From Streptococcus sanguinis (lineage in GTDB: Bacteria; Bacillota; Bacilli; Lactobacillales; Streptococcaceae): 64,000 nucleotides of DNA. Positions 36,132-43,985 of the stretch are shown here, one piece after another (position 1 is the first letter of the stretch; the number at the start of each line of letters is the position of its first letter). The position numbers and the translations under genes are program-made. Under the pieces are notes generated by a model that did not search any database, was not told the DNA's origin, and saw only the letters and a program-made list of their open reading frames with translations. The stretch spans positions 1,612,001 through 1,676,000 of the forward strand of contig NZ_LR134002.1 in the NCBI RefSeq assembly GCF_900635155.1, given 5' to 3'.

Positions 36132-36166
36132 AAAAAAGGCAAATCTTTAATCGATTCGCCTTTTTA
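36132..36166 (-). terminator. sodA terminator
   Basis: AAAAGGCgAATC/GATTtGCCTTTT hairpin followed by TT on the minus strand, 20 nt after sodA. Confidence 0.85.
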
Positions 36167-36184
36167 TATATTGAAACTGCCTGT

Positions 36185-36790
36185 TTATTTCGCAGCAGCG
36201 TAAAGTTGGTCCACCTTTTTCCAGTTAATAACTGAGAAGAAAGCTTGAATGTAATTCGGACGAAGATTGCGGTATTTCACATAGTAAGCATGTTCCCAAA
36301 CATCCAGTCCTAAGATTGGAGTTTTACCTTCTGAAATAGGAGTATCCTGATTTGCTGTTGAGGTCACTTCCAACTTGCCTTCTTTATTGACAACCAACCA
36401 AGCCCAGCCAGAACCAAAACGAGTTGTAGCCGCTGCAGTGAAAGCCGCTTTAAAGTCTTCAAATGATCCAAAAGTAGCTTCAATATCTGCTGCCAATTCT
36501 GCAGATGGTGATGTTTCTGCTGGTGTCATCAATTCCCAGAAAAGAGCGTGGTTAAGATGACCACCACCGTTGTTGATGACTGCTTGGCGGATATCAGCTG
36601 GGATAGACTCCACATCGGCCAATAATTTTTCCAAGTCTTCACCGATTTCAGGATGTTTTTCAAGCGCAGCATTAACATTCGTTACATAGGTATTGTGGTG
36701 CTTGTCATGATGCAAGTGCATTGTTTCTTCATCAATGTAAGGCTCCAAAGCATCGTAAGCGTAAGGAAGATCAGGTAAGATAATTGCCAT
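36185..36790 (-). CDS. sodA: Superoxide dismutase, Mn/Fe type (SodA)
   Basis: 201 residues. Metal ligands are seen in [10 protein letters not shown] (His), [14 protein letters not shown] (His), [14 protein letters not shown] (Asp, His). Start ATG 36790 ([17 protein letters not shown]) has AAAGAGG; the longer frame is not used. Streptococci use manganese for this enzyme. The promoter region has an AATGAT/ATCATT inverted repeat around 36813-36830 that could be a regulator site. Confidence 0.96.
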   Translation of the reverse strand: MAIILPDLPYAYDALEPYIDEETMHLHHDKHHNTYVTNVNAALEKHPEIGEDLEKLLADVESIPADIRQAVINNGGGHLNHALFWELMTPAETSPSAELAADIEATFGSFEDFKAAFTAAATTRFGSGWAWLVVNKEGKLEVTSTANQDTPISEGKTPILGLDVWEHAYYVKYRNLRPNYIQAFFSVINWKKVDQLYAAAK

Positions 36791-36852
36791 TTGATAGACC
36801 TCTTTTTCTATATGATTATAAAAATGATAACGCAATCATTAGAATTTTTCAA

Positions 36853-37899
36853 CTATTTTGCTTGTAGCTCACCCGTCGCAATCTTGAGCAGAGCCAAATC
36901 AAACAGGTAATCTTTATCATACAGCCCCGACTTAATCTGAAAATCCGTTTCAATCAAACAGGCCATAGTCTTTTTAAGAAAGGCTAAACTCAGTGAGCGA
37001 GCATCCTTTAAGGCAAACTTGACTTGATAAGGATTGACCTTGCGGCCTAGATAGTCGGACAAATCAGACACAATCTGACTCTCAGCTCTGCCATTTTCCG
37101 CTAAAACCTTAACCTGCGTAAAGATACGAAACTGCCCCAGCATAATGGCAATAAGCTTGATTTCATCCTCACCTTGAAGAGTCAAATCTCGGACCAAGCT
37201 TCTGGCCTCATCAATCTTCTGCTGCAAAATAAGCTGGGTCAGGTCAAAAATATTGTCCTGAAGAGTCTTGGGAATGGCCTCGGCAATGTCTTCTAAACCA
37301 ATCTGACCAGACTCTTTATATCCTTTCAGAAAGGCTAAATTTTTACTGATTTCACTGAACTGAAAACCTGATTTCAGCAGCAACTGATCGAAAGCTGCCG
37401 GAGCAAATTGTAATCCTTCTGCCTGCACTTCCTTGCTGAAATAAGCCCTTAGATCTGCTTCCTTGAGTTCTTCAGCCTCAAAAATTCTCCCATCCCGTTT
37501 CAGCAGTTTGACCAGACGGCGCTTGCTATCCAGTTTGCCTTCTGCAAAGATAACCAGACGAGTCGTATCCGCTGGATTTTCCAGATAATTTTCGAAAGAT
37601 TTGAGTTCTTCATCAGTCAGATAGCGCTTCTTGGCTGTTGTCAAATCAGCAAAATGGTCCAAAATTACGATTTTTTCATCCGCAAAAAAAGGCAGACTGA
37701 CCAAGTCCAACTCCACGTCCTGATAGTTTGCTTCTTTCATATCGAAAATAGCAGTGTTCAAATCGCCCGGTTGAAACTGAATCTGGCGGAGAAACTGCTC
37801 TTTCAACAACTCAAACTGCCCCAAGTCATCCCCAGCCAAAATGGTCAAAGCAGGAAGATTGCTTGGCGTGATTTTTTTAATTTCCTCAATAGCTAACAC
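36853..37899 (-). CDS. holA: DNA polymerase III subunit delta (HolA)
   Basis: Clamp-loader subunit. 348 residues from GTG 37899 (LAIEEIKKITPSNLPALTILAGDDLGQFELL), preferred to an upstream codon because GGGGAG stands before it and the conserved family start follows. Later motifs: LVIFAEGKLDSKRRLVKLLKRDGRIFE and LQDNIFDLTQLILQQK. In many streptococci holA follows comEC and precedes sodA; here a DUF805 gene is inserted between comEC and holA. Confidence 0.92.
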   Translation of the reverse strand: MLAIEEIKKITPSNLPALTILAGDDLGQFELLKEQFLRQIQFQPGDLNTAIFDMKEANYQDVELDLVSLPFFADEKIVILDHFADLTTAKKRYLTDEELKSFENYLENPADTTRLVIFAEGKLDSKRRLVKLLKRDGRIFEAEELKEADLRAYFSKEVQAEGLQFAPAAFDQLLLKSGFQFSEISKNLAFLKGYKESGQIGLEDIAEAIPKTLQDNIFDLTQLILQQKIDEARSLVRDLTLQGEDEIKLIAIMLGQFRIFTQVKVLAENGRAESQIVSDLSDYLGRKVNPYQVKFALKDARSLSLAFLKKTMACLIETDFQIKSGLYDKDYLFDLALLKIATGELQAK

Positions 37900-38117
37900 A
37901 GAAAGTCTCCCCTGCTTTATATTTCTTGTCAATTTTTTTCATGTATTGATTGTAACAAAAAAGAGTCAGAAAGTCTGTTATTTTCTTTGTAAACAAAATC
38001 TAATTTTTGAATAGATCTGCTATATAAATAGAAACTGTTACTAGCTTCATTTTTATTTGTTCTAAAAAACTATCAATGTCCAGTTCTGTTCAAGATTTTC
38101 TGCGAGCGATAGAACAA

Positions 38118-38146
38118 AAAGAGCTGGAAAAATTCCAACTCTTCTT
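38118..38146 (-). terminator. Terminator after the DUF805 gene
   Basis: AAGAGTTGGAA/TTCCAGCTCTT hairpin and T-rich tail on the minus strand, immediately after the stop. Confidence 0.8.
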
Positions 38147-38149
38147 TGT

Positions 38150-39289
38150 TTATTCTTGATTTTCAGTTGTATCCTCTACACTGTTTTCAGCTGGAGTAGA
38201 AGCCCGCTCCTCTTGAACCGATGAAACAAAAGGATTATCTTGAACAGGTGCTTGAGTTCCAAAATCCTGAGGTGTTGACTGCTCAGGTGTTTCAGCAGTA
38301 AATGGATTTTGGACTGGTTCTGTTTGCTCCACCGCTTGACTTTGATCAGAAACAGGTTGTTGTGGCTGTTGACCAAACTGCTGTTCTTGGAAGCCACCTT
38401 GCTGTGGCTGTTGGTCAAATGGTTGGTTTTGGACAGGTTGCTGTGGTTGCTGACCAAATTGCTGACCTTGGAAACCACCTTGTTGCGGCTGTTGACCAAA
38501 CTGCTGTTCTTGGAAGCCACCTTGCTGCGGCTGTTGGCCAAATGGTTGGTTTTGGACAGGTTGCTGTGGTTGTTGACCAAATTGCTGACCTTGGAAACCA
38601 CCTTGTTGCGGCTGTTGGCCAAATGGTTGATTTTGAACTGGTTGTTGTGATTGACCAAACTGTTGTCCTTGGAAACCACCTTGCTGTGGTTGTTGGCCAA
38701 ACTGTTGTCCTTGGAAACCGCCTTGTTGCGGTTGCTTTTCATAGTTCAAGCCTTGATTGTAAGACTGTTGACCAAACTGCTGACCTTGGAAGTTTTGCTG
38801 ACCAAATTGCTGACCGTATGAATTCCCAACCATTTCAGGCTTAGATCCTTGACAAAGTAAAACAATCAAAGCAATACTACATGGAAGAGATACTAATCCT
38901 GCAATAATATTCAGAACCGGAATAAATGATAGTAAAAAAGGACCAACATACAGGAAAAGAAAAGCCCAATGATAACCAGCATCACGTAAACGACGGACAA
39001 TGATAGCCAAATTAGGCACAAAAGTCGCCAGAGCATAGAGAATTAAGATGAAAATAAAGATTACAGCGAATCCTGCTCCAGCAAAGATTGCTGATGGATC
39101 TGGTTCATACCCATAAGTTGTGTCTTGAGCTGCTGAAAGAATACTTCCCACAGCAGATACCCAAAAAATGATAATTAGCGGTGCAGTAACAATAACATGA
39201 CACAATACTACCCACCAGTAGTCTGAACGACTGGAACGGCCTGAAAAATCGGCATAGTGTGTCCAGAATTTTTTATATGCAGCAAACAT
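38150..39289 (-). CDS. DUF805 membrane protein with long Gln-rich repeat tail
   Basis: 379 residues. N-terminal 155 residues are a DUF805 domain: FWTHYADFSGRSSRSDYWW, then four helices and RRLRDAGYHWAFLFLYVGPF. Residues about 157-330 are tandem 13-15-residue repeats built on QQPQQGGFQGQQFG and QQPVQNQPFG; the last 50 are acidic and Pro/Thr-rich. The tail is on one side of the membrane and has no wall-sorting signal. Function unknown. Repeat number is likely to vary between strains. Confidence 0.85.
   Translation of the reverse strand: MFAAYKKFWTHYADFSGRSSRSDYWWVVLCHVIVTAPLIIIFWVSAVGSILSAAQDTTYGYEPDPSAIFAGAGFAVIFIFILILYALATFVPNLAIIVRRLRDAGYHWAFLFLYVGPFLLSFIPVLNIIAGLVSLPCSIALIVLLCQGSKPEMVGNSYGQQFGQQNFQGQQFGQQSYNQGLNYEKQPQQGGFQGQQFGQQPQQGGFQGQQFGQSQQPVQNQPFGQQPQQGGFQGQQFGQQPQQPVQNQPFGQQPQQGGFQEQQFGQQPQQGGFQGQQFGQQPQQPVQNQPFDQQPQQGGFQEQQFGQQPQQPVSDQSQAVEQTEPVQNPFTAETPEQSTPQDFGTQAPVQDNPFVSSVQEERASTPAENSVEDTTENQE
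38355..38790 (-). repeat. Tandem coding repeat in the DUF805 gene
   Basis: Units of about 42 nt coding for Gln/Gly/Phe/Pro-rich repeats, roughly ten copies in two alternating types. They give the false long frames on the opposite strand. Confidence 0.85.
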
Positions 39290-39413
39290 AGAATTCTCCT
39301 CTATAATTTTTTATACCCATTATCTTATCACAAATGCATAAATAAATCAATATGACTTCCTGACTGAAGCTAAGCAGTCTACAAAGTATGAGTTGGCATC
39401 TTTAGCGCTGCTA

Positions 39414-41654
39414 TCAACGAACCGTTTCAATCCTCCAGGAATTCCAACCAGTAAACCGAATGGCCCCCTGCTGGTCAGTTCGATAGATGGCTGTATTAAA
39501 CTTCTCAAATCTTTCCAAGGTTTCCTGATGGGGATGACGATAACGATTATTCTGTCCAGCTGATATCAAGGCCAGTTTCGGCTGAATTTGCTCTAAAAAC
39601 TCTGGACTGGAAGAGCCTTTGGATCCATGGTGACCTGCTTTTAAGACATCTGCTTTCAGCTGAGGAAATCGCTGCAGCAGTTCAGTTTCTCCTCGCCTTT
39701 CCAAATCACCTGTAAACAAAAATTTTGTCTGAAAGAACTCCCCGTAGAGTACAATCGAATCATCATTTCCACCATCGCCTGTCCCGCTGGGATAGAGAAC
39801 CTGCAAAACTGAGTCAAACACCGGAATCTCATCTCCTACTTCTACGACATGGACAGAAGTTTCTATCTGCTCCAGTTTTTGAACAAAATCAAGCTGAGTC
39901 AGACTTCCTTTAGAAACATAGATTTCCTTGATGGAAAAATGCTTAGCTACCTCCAGCATATCTCCCATGTGATCGGTATCGGTATGAGTCAGGACCAATA
40001 CATCCAGACTAGCAACGCCACGACTTTTGAGATAGGGAATTAAGGTCTTTTCTGCATTGGATGAAGTCTGTCGCTCCTGCCAAGCCTCTTTCTTTCCTAT
40101 CTCGACTCGTCCTCCTACATCAATCAAAACCGTCCTGCCTCGCCAGTCCCTGAGAAAAATGCTATCTCCCTGACCAATATCCACTACTGTGATCTCGTTT
40201 TGCAGCGGATGCCTTGTTAGAAAAAATAAGAGAAGAGTAAGCAAACTAAAAGATAAAAGCCAGCTTTTCTTTCTCCGAAAGTCATAGATTAAAGCCAAAA
40301 CCAAAAGCAGAGCAAACAGTAACCAGAGGTTGGGCTTCCCAAAAATCAAAGGACGCGGAGTAAAATCAGCTACCCAACGAATCACATCTTCGAGTAACTC
40401 AAAGAAAAAATTGGCCTGAGAAATTTTTACAAGTGGTGACAAAATAAAAATGAGGGTTAACCCCGGTAGCATCAGCAGGTCAAAGAATAGTGAAAATAGA
40501 AAAGTTAAAATCACAGACCAAGGCTGAAATTCAGAAAAATAGTAGATTAGTATAGGCAAAATCCCCAATGAAATAGTCAGACTTTCCGCTAAAAGCTTAC
40601 GAATCGGCGGTAACTTTTCAAAATCCATCATAGAAATCAAAAAGGCATAGGCGCAGGACAAGACACCGCCTGCTGTCAGAAGAAAATTGGGCATGATGAT
40701 AAAGAGAACCATCAGTGTCAGAGCAAAGTTATCTAATCTGGTCAGTCCTTGCTGGGCCAACAACTTCTGAACTAAGCTTCTGACGACAGAAACAGAAAAG
40801 CCTGTCAGTCCAGCGTAGATAAATGAAAAAGGTAGCTGCAAGGCGTTTACTGTCTCCCTCTTCATCCCCAAACGTAGAAGAATCCTGCGAAAACCATCCA
40901 AAAAGAAACCTACCTGCATACCAGACAAGGCAAACAAGTGGATGATACCCAAGCTAGAATACAGATTGCTCATTTCCGCAAACTCCGTATCCAAGTCACC
41001 AAACAAGAGTCCAGTCATATAATGACTCATCGGGCTGGGAAAATTACTTCGAATATAGACCAGCGCTTTTCTCCGCCAAACAGACAGCCAATCCAGTGGA
41101 TTTAAGCTGGAAATTGGTCTTAGTGACTGAATCTTATTGATTTTTAAGGTACGGTAAATCCCCTGACTCTTTAAATAAGCCTGATAGTCAAAGCCCGAAA
41201 AATTTCGTTGCTGCTGGGCCTGTTCAAACTCTGCTTCCATATCAAGGACGACCAAATCTGTCAGTTGCTGAAAAGCTTTCTTTTCACTGGCTGATTTGAT
41301 TTTGTAGAAGACCTGATAAAGTCGACCGTCCGTTCGCCCTCGAAAGGATAGGGAGTCTCCATTGACTTTGATTGTATCTGGCAAGACCTGAACCGAGCTA
41401 GCTGAAGGAGGTTCCTGCCTAAATGCCTGCTCTGCTATTTCCCGACGAAGTAAGAAAAAGAGGACAAAAAGGGACAGAAATGCCAAGGCAGCTAGACTTT
41501 TTTTGAGAGGATAGCTGAAAAAGAGACGAAGCAAAAGGACACCCAGCCCAAAATAGGCCAAGGAACTGCCAGCATAGACGGCAAAATAGGCCCAGACAAG
41601 GATGAAAGCCAGATAGATAGGTGCGAGGGGTAACTTTTTAATCCACTGTGACAT
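39414..41654 (-). CDS. comEC: DNA-uptake channel protein ComEC
   Basis: 746 residues. N-terminal helices and a soluble domain with LPDTIKVNGDSLSFRGRTDG, a central competence domain of about eight helices (HLFALSGMQVGFFLDGFRRIL), and a C-terminal metallo-beta-lactamase domain with DIGQGDSIFLRDWRGRTVLID and HTDTDHMGD. Forms the membrane pore for single-stranded DNA. Start overlaps comEA by 17 nt; both are read from the comEA cin-box. Confidence 0.95.
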   Translation of the reverse strand: MSQWIKKLPLAPIYLAFILVWAYFAVYAGSSLAYFGLGVLLLRLFFSYPLKKSLAALAFLSLFVLFFLLRREIAEQAFRQEPPSASSVQVLPDTIKVNGDSLSFRGRTDGRLYQVFYKIKSASEKKAFQQLTDLVVLDMEAEFEQAQQQRNFSGFDYQAYLKSQGIYRTLKINKIQSLRPISSLNPLDWLSVWRRKALVYIRSNFPSPMSHYMTGLLFGDLDTEFAEMSNLYSSLGIIHLFALSGMQVGFFLDGFRRILLRLGMKRETVNALQLPFSFIYAGLTGFSVSVVRSLVQKLLAQQGLTRLDNFALTLMVLFIIMPNFLLTAGGVLSCAYAFLISMMDFEKLPPIRKLLAESLTISLGILPILIYYFSEFQPWSVILTFLFSLFFDLLMLPGLTLIFILSPLVKISQANFFFELLEDVIRWVADFTPRPLIFGKPNLWLLFALLLVLALIYDFRRKKSWLLSFSLLTLLLFFLTRHPLQNEITVVDIGQGDSIFLRDWRGRTVLIDVGGRVEIGKKEAWQERQTSSNAEKTLIPYLKSRGVASLDVLVLTHTDTDHMGDMLEVAKHFSIKEIYVSKGSLTQLDFVQKLEQIETSVHVVEVGDEIPVFDSVLQVLYPSGTGDGGNDDSIVLYGEFFQTKFLFTGDLERRGETELLQRFPQLKADVLKAGHHGSKGSSSPEFLEQIQPKLALISAGQNNRYRHPHQETLERFEKFNTAIYRTDQQGAIRFTGWNSWRIETVR

Positions 41655-42318
41655 ATTCTTTCAGCTTTTCTAAGGTCTTATCTCCAATACCTGACACCTT
41701 TTTCAGATCATCTACTGACTTAAAGCGGCCACTGCTTTCTCGGTAGGCGATGATGTCAGAAGCCCGCTTCTGTCCGATGCCTGAAATAGTCTGCAGTTCA
41801 GCCTCTGTCGCCGTATTTAGATTGACCTTGTCTGACTTTCCGCCACTGGCACCGGCAGAATCAGAAGCTCCTGCTTGATGCTGACCAGTCTGTGTGACAT
41901 CGGCTCCTTCTTCACCAATCTTTGCCACATAGATTACTGCTTCATCCGTTAATTTTTGTGCCTGATTGATGGACTTAGCCTCGGCGTCTGCTGTCAATCC
42001 GCCAGCTTTTTGGATGGCTTCATGGACTCTCGCTCCTGCTCTTAGCTCATAGACACCAGGATTCTTGACTGCTCCCTTTATATCCACAGTGACTTGCTCA
42101 CTCTCTTCTTCGTCCGCCTTGACCTTAGAGACAATCTTTTCGCTTTCTTCATCAGCTGAGCTGGATGAGGAAGTTATTTCTTGACTCAAGACAGCGACCT
42201 GATTTTGCGGTTGATGATTTCCTTTGATAAGGAAAAAACAACCTAGAACAGCGCCAACCACTGCCAGACCGACAAAGAGCTTGTATTCTTTCAGCTTTTC
42301 AATGATTTCTTCAAGCAT
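41638..42318 (-). CDS. comEA: DNA receptor ComEA
   Basis: 226 residues. Membrane helix near the start (LFVGLAVVGAVLGCFFLI), then a Ser/Glu-rich linker, an SLBB domain (VDIKGAVKNPGVYELRAGARVHEAI) and a C-terminal double helix-hairpin-helix (VNLNTATEAELQTISGIG, FKSVDDLKKVSGIG). Binds double-stranded DNA outside the membrane. ATG 42318 is used because AAGGAG precedes it and the cin-box is 20 nt upstream; the longer frame overlaps the promoter. Confidence 0.95.
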   Translation of the reverse strand: MLEEIIEKLKEYKLFVGLAVVGAVLGCFFLIKGNHQPQNQVAVLSQEITSSSSSADEESEKIVSKVKADEEESEQVTVDIKGAVKNPGVYELRAGARVHEAIQKAGGLTADAEAKSINQAQKLTDEAVIYVAKIGEEGADVTQTGQHQAGASDSAGASGGKSDKVNLNTATEAELQTISGIGQKRASDIIAYRESSGRFKSVDDLKKVSGIGDKTLEKLKEYVTVD

Positions 42319-42338
42319 ATTTTTCTCCTTTGTCTTTT

Positions 42339-42346
42339 TATTCGTA
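42339..42346 (-). promoter_or_regulatory. cin-box (ComX site) of comEA-comEC
   Basis: Perfect TACGAATA on the minus strand, about 20 nt before the comEA ATG. Confidence 0.9.
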
Positions 42347-42355
42347 AAACATTTC

Positions 42356-42393
42356 AAAAAAATAAGACAAGCCGAGAGAATTTTCAGCTTGTC
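42356..42393 (-). terminator. Terminator before the comEA promoter
   Basis: GACAAGC/GCTTGTC hairpin with a T-rich tail, after the HXXEE gene. It insulates comEA from upstream transcription. Confidence 0.75.
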
Positions 42394-42466
42394 ATATTTT
42401 AAAATTCTTATTTTGCAAGAAGTCGTATAGATAGAAGGGGCATTGATGAAAATAGGAGCTGTAATA

Positions 42467-42994
42467 TCAATTTGCTTTGCTTATCCTGTATATCCAAGCT
42501 TCTAACTTATGAGCTCTGCTATGTAAAAAAGCCAGATTTGCCAAAAGAAAAGCCATCACTAGCACACTTAGAATCAGAAGCAGCGGCCAAGAAACTGAAT
42601 GCTGACTCAGATAAAGGACCAAGACTAAGATGAGCATAGGAAACGTCGTCAAAGCTGTGAAGCCGCCCGGTACCCAGCGACGAAAGCAAAATACTTGCAT
42701 AATATGGCCCAGCAGATGGAGGGTATGACAGAAGCCAATAGCTAAAACTAGCTCGGGAATACGAAATAGAATCGCAAGCAACAAAAGAATAAATGCCAGC
42801 AGAAATTCCTCTGCAATCATCAGAGCAATACTTTCAGCAGAAAGATAACTTCCTCTCCTAGCAATGAACATCTCCTTTTGATAGCCTTGATGGTCTTGAT
42901 TCTGAGAAATCCAAGGCCGAATCAGGATAATCTCATCAAACTCGTGCAGCATAAACAGTGATAAGGTTACAAAAGATAAAAATGCAAGAGACAT
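42467..42994 (-). CDS. HXXEE-domain membrane protein
   Basis: 175 residues, about five helices. The name motif is seen as LHEFDE near the start, with further conserved His in CHTLHLLGHIMQVF. Function unknown; the family resembles intramembrane metal proteins. ATG 42994 has AAGGAGG. It stands alone between two terminators. Confidence 0.75.
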   Translation of the reverse strand: MSLAFLSFVTLSLFMLHEFDEIILIRPWISQNQDHQGYQKEMFIARRGSYLSAESIALMIAEEFLLAFILLLLAILFRIPELVLAIGFCHTLHLLGHIMQVFCFRRWVPGGFTALTTFPMLILVLVLYLSQHSVSWPLLLILSVLVMAFLLANLAFLHSRAHKLEAWIYRISKAN

Positions 42995-43040
42995 AGCATC
43001 CTCCTTATAAAACATACCAACATTATAACTCACTTACACA

Positions 43041-43081
43041 CAAAAATCAGCTCCCAAGCAAGATTGCTCAGCAAGCTGATT
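43041..43081 (-). terminator. plsC terminator
   Basis: AATCAGCT/AGCTGATT hairpin with a large loop followed by TTTT on the minus strand. Confidence 0.6.
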
Positions 43082-43087
43082 AGTATC

Positions 43088-43828
43088 TTATTTTCTATGC
43101 TTATCCGGATCCCAGACAAAGCTAGCAAAAAAGCTGAAAATGATGGTCAAAATCCCAATCAAAATAGCAGGAATAAAGACAAAGGCACGTAAAATCCGCA
43201 AGAAAATATTGCCTTTCTTTTGTGTCTGGTAAGGGGCTACTTCAGCATCCAGACGGTCAAACTCAGCATGAACACGGCGAGCCACTTCTTCAACTCCCTC
43301 ATCATTCATCTTCTTAATGTCTGAAATATCAATTGGATTACCAAAATTCATGTCCACACGCTCTCCAGCTGCCAAGCCTTTGAGGCTCATGGGACCAGCG
43401 TAGACTACTGGCATGATACGGACCTTAGCCATCTTAGCAATCACTGCCACTCCTCCCTTGACATCCGTAGAATGGCGGCTGCCGCTTGGGAACATAATCA
43501 GGGAACGATTGCTCTTTTTCAGCATATTGACAGGGTACTTGATAGCTGACGGACCAGGATTTTCTCGGTCAATAGGAAAGGCTCCACACATGCGAATCCA
43601 CCAGCCGAATACGCGATTTTCAAAAAGCTGTTTCTTGGCCATGAAAATGAACTGCTTGGGCTTGGTCGCAAAAGCCATGTAAACTGGATCCCACCATGTC
43701 CGGTGAGGGGCAACCAAGATATAATTTTCATCTTTTGAAGGAATCTTTTCTTTATTGTGGTAATGCGCATTGCCGTTCAAGGTCCACAGGATAAAAATCA
43801 CTAAACCTCGCAAATAAGTATAAAACAT
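43088..43828 (-). CDS. plsC: 1-acyl-sn-glycerol-3-phosphate acyltransferase (PlsC)
   Basis: 246 residues. Acyltransferase blocks: APHRTWWDPV (HX4D, about 39-48), GAFPIDRENPG, MFPSGSRHS and VYAGPM. A C-terminal membrane helix (IFLRILRAFVFIPAILIGIL). Makes phosphatidic acid for membrane lipids. Starts after GGAG, divergent from the P-type ATPase gene. Confidence 0.92.
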   Translation of the reverse strand: MFYTYLRGLVIFILWTLNGNAHYHNKEKIPSKDENYILVAPHRTWWDPVYMAFATKPKQFIFMAKKQLFENRVFGWWIRMCGAFPIDRENPGPSAIKYPVNMLKKSNRSLIMFPSGSRHSTDVKGGVAVIAKMAKVRIMPVVYAGPMSLKGLAAGERVDMNFGNPIDISDIKKMNDEGVEEVARRVHAEFDRLDAEVAPYQTQKKGNIFLRILRAFVFIPAILIGILTIIFSFFASFVWDPDKHRK

Positions 43829-43972
43829 AAACTCTCCTTATTTCAAACCAAAATTATACTTGAAATTTATTACATCCTTTCCCATTATACCCTATCCCAT
43901 TATAGTCTGCAATATTTTTCCAAACTTTGCCTGTAACAGCTGATTCGGATAGCTATTTCCATAAAAAAATGG

Positions 43973-43978
43973 TATCAT
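43973..43978 (+). promoter_or_regulatory. Extended -10 of the P-type ATPase gene
   Basis: TGGTATCAT, a TGn-extended -10 with its hexamer at 43973-43978, 7 nt before the ATG. No Shine-Dalgarno sequence is present, so the mRNA is probably leaderless. Confidence 0.6.
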
Positions 43979-43985
43979 TATTCTC

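Noticed and set aside
36806..36835. PerR or MntR box before sodA
   Set aside because: The AATGAT/ATCATT repeat does not match the PerR consensus well enough, and I could not decide on another regulator.
38302..38844. Long opposite-strand frames over the Gln-rich repeats, and a CRISPR-like appearance of the repeats
   Set aside because: The repeats are continuous coding units of the DUF805 protein without unique spacers; antisense frames follow from the repeat composition.
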